Shown: positions 5,679 through 5,698 of the stretch, in pieces
Numbering within the stretch: position 1 is the stretch's first letter
How the letters are laid out: every line of letters starts with the position of its first letter
NCBI GenBank assembly: GCA_017550775.1
Contig: JAFZOA010000353.1
Span: 1-5,698, forward strand
Length of the DNA: 5,698 bases
DNA from: Ruminiclostridium sp.
GTDB taxonomy: Bacteria > Bacillota_A > Clostridia > Oscillospirales > Ruminococcaceae
Direction: 5' to 3'
Notes under the pieces: generated by a model
Database searches by the model: none
Seen by the model: only the letters and a program-made list of their open reading frames with translations
What the model was told of the DNA's origin: nothing
Translations under genes and position numbers: made by a program

Positions 5679-5689
5679 GGCATAATGCC
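5679..5689. repeat. Short perfect inverted repeat upstream of the minus-strand operon
   Basis: GGCAT and ATGCC flank a single A, about 29 bases before the start codon at 5650. It could be part of an operator or simply chance, since five-base arms are short. The upstream promoter region is cut off by the window end. Confidence 0.25.
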
Positions 5690-5698
5690 ACACTAATA

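Noticed and set aside
5651..5683. Upstream ATG at 5683 for the four-helix membrane protein
   Set aside because: No ribosome binding site precedes it, whereas ATG at 5650 has GAGG at a 7-base spacing. The 11 extra residues look like translated leader.

Overview
The window looks like chromosomal DNA from a Gram-positive anaerobe of the Clostridia, probably Ruminococcus or Oscillospiraceae-like. This is inferred from the RecA/RecX protein types, the strong AGGAGG-type ribosome binding sites, the sigma-A promoter, and the MsmK/UgpC-type sugar-importer ATPase. No 16S or other marker is present to fix the genus. Almost all of it is ordinary, tightly packed chromosomal coding sequence. I see no mobile element, CRISPR array, tRNA or rRNA.

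Layout, left to right. (1) Positions 1-689 hold the 3' two-thirds of a carbohydrate ABC-transporter ATPase, closed by a near-perfect intrinsic terminator (701-734). (2) 778-1386 encodes a small stand-alone HD-domain phosphohydrolase. (3) The 237-base gap 1387-1623 holds a weak terminator-like hairpin, a strong extended -10 promoter with an inverted repeat across it, a leader hairpin, and a (GAAA)5 tract directly before the ribosome binding site of a TetR-family regulator that starts with TTG. (4) tetR (1624-2199), recA (2249-3460), recX (3453-3941) and a zinc-ribbon membrane protein gene (3945-4532) follow on the same strand. No terminator separates them, recA and recX overlap by 8 bases, and recX is 3 bases from the next gene. 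They probably form one transcription unit ending at the hairpin at 4554-4584. (5) On the minus strand, converging on the same gap, lie two small membrane-protein genes (169 and 154 residues, 22 bases apart). They are closed by their own terminator (4607-4644).

RecA is the DNA-damage recombinase and RecX its usual modulator. What is less usual is the company: a TetR-type regulator at the head of the unit and a zinc-ribbon/Q-rich/Tic20-like membrane protein at its end. I found no Bacillus-type LexA box near recA, so control through the tetR promoter is worth considering. The items most worth a second look are the AT-hook-like RGRPKK segment in the RecA tail, the clustering of TGACAG/CTGTCA between 1415 and 2216, and the GAAA microsatellite in the tetR leader. 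None of these proves a new system.
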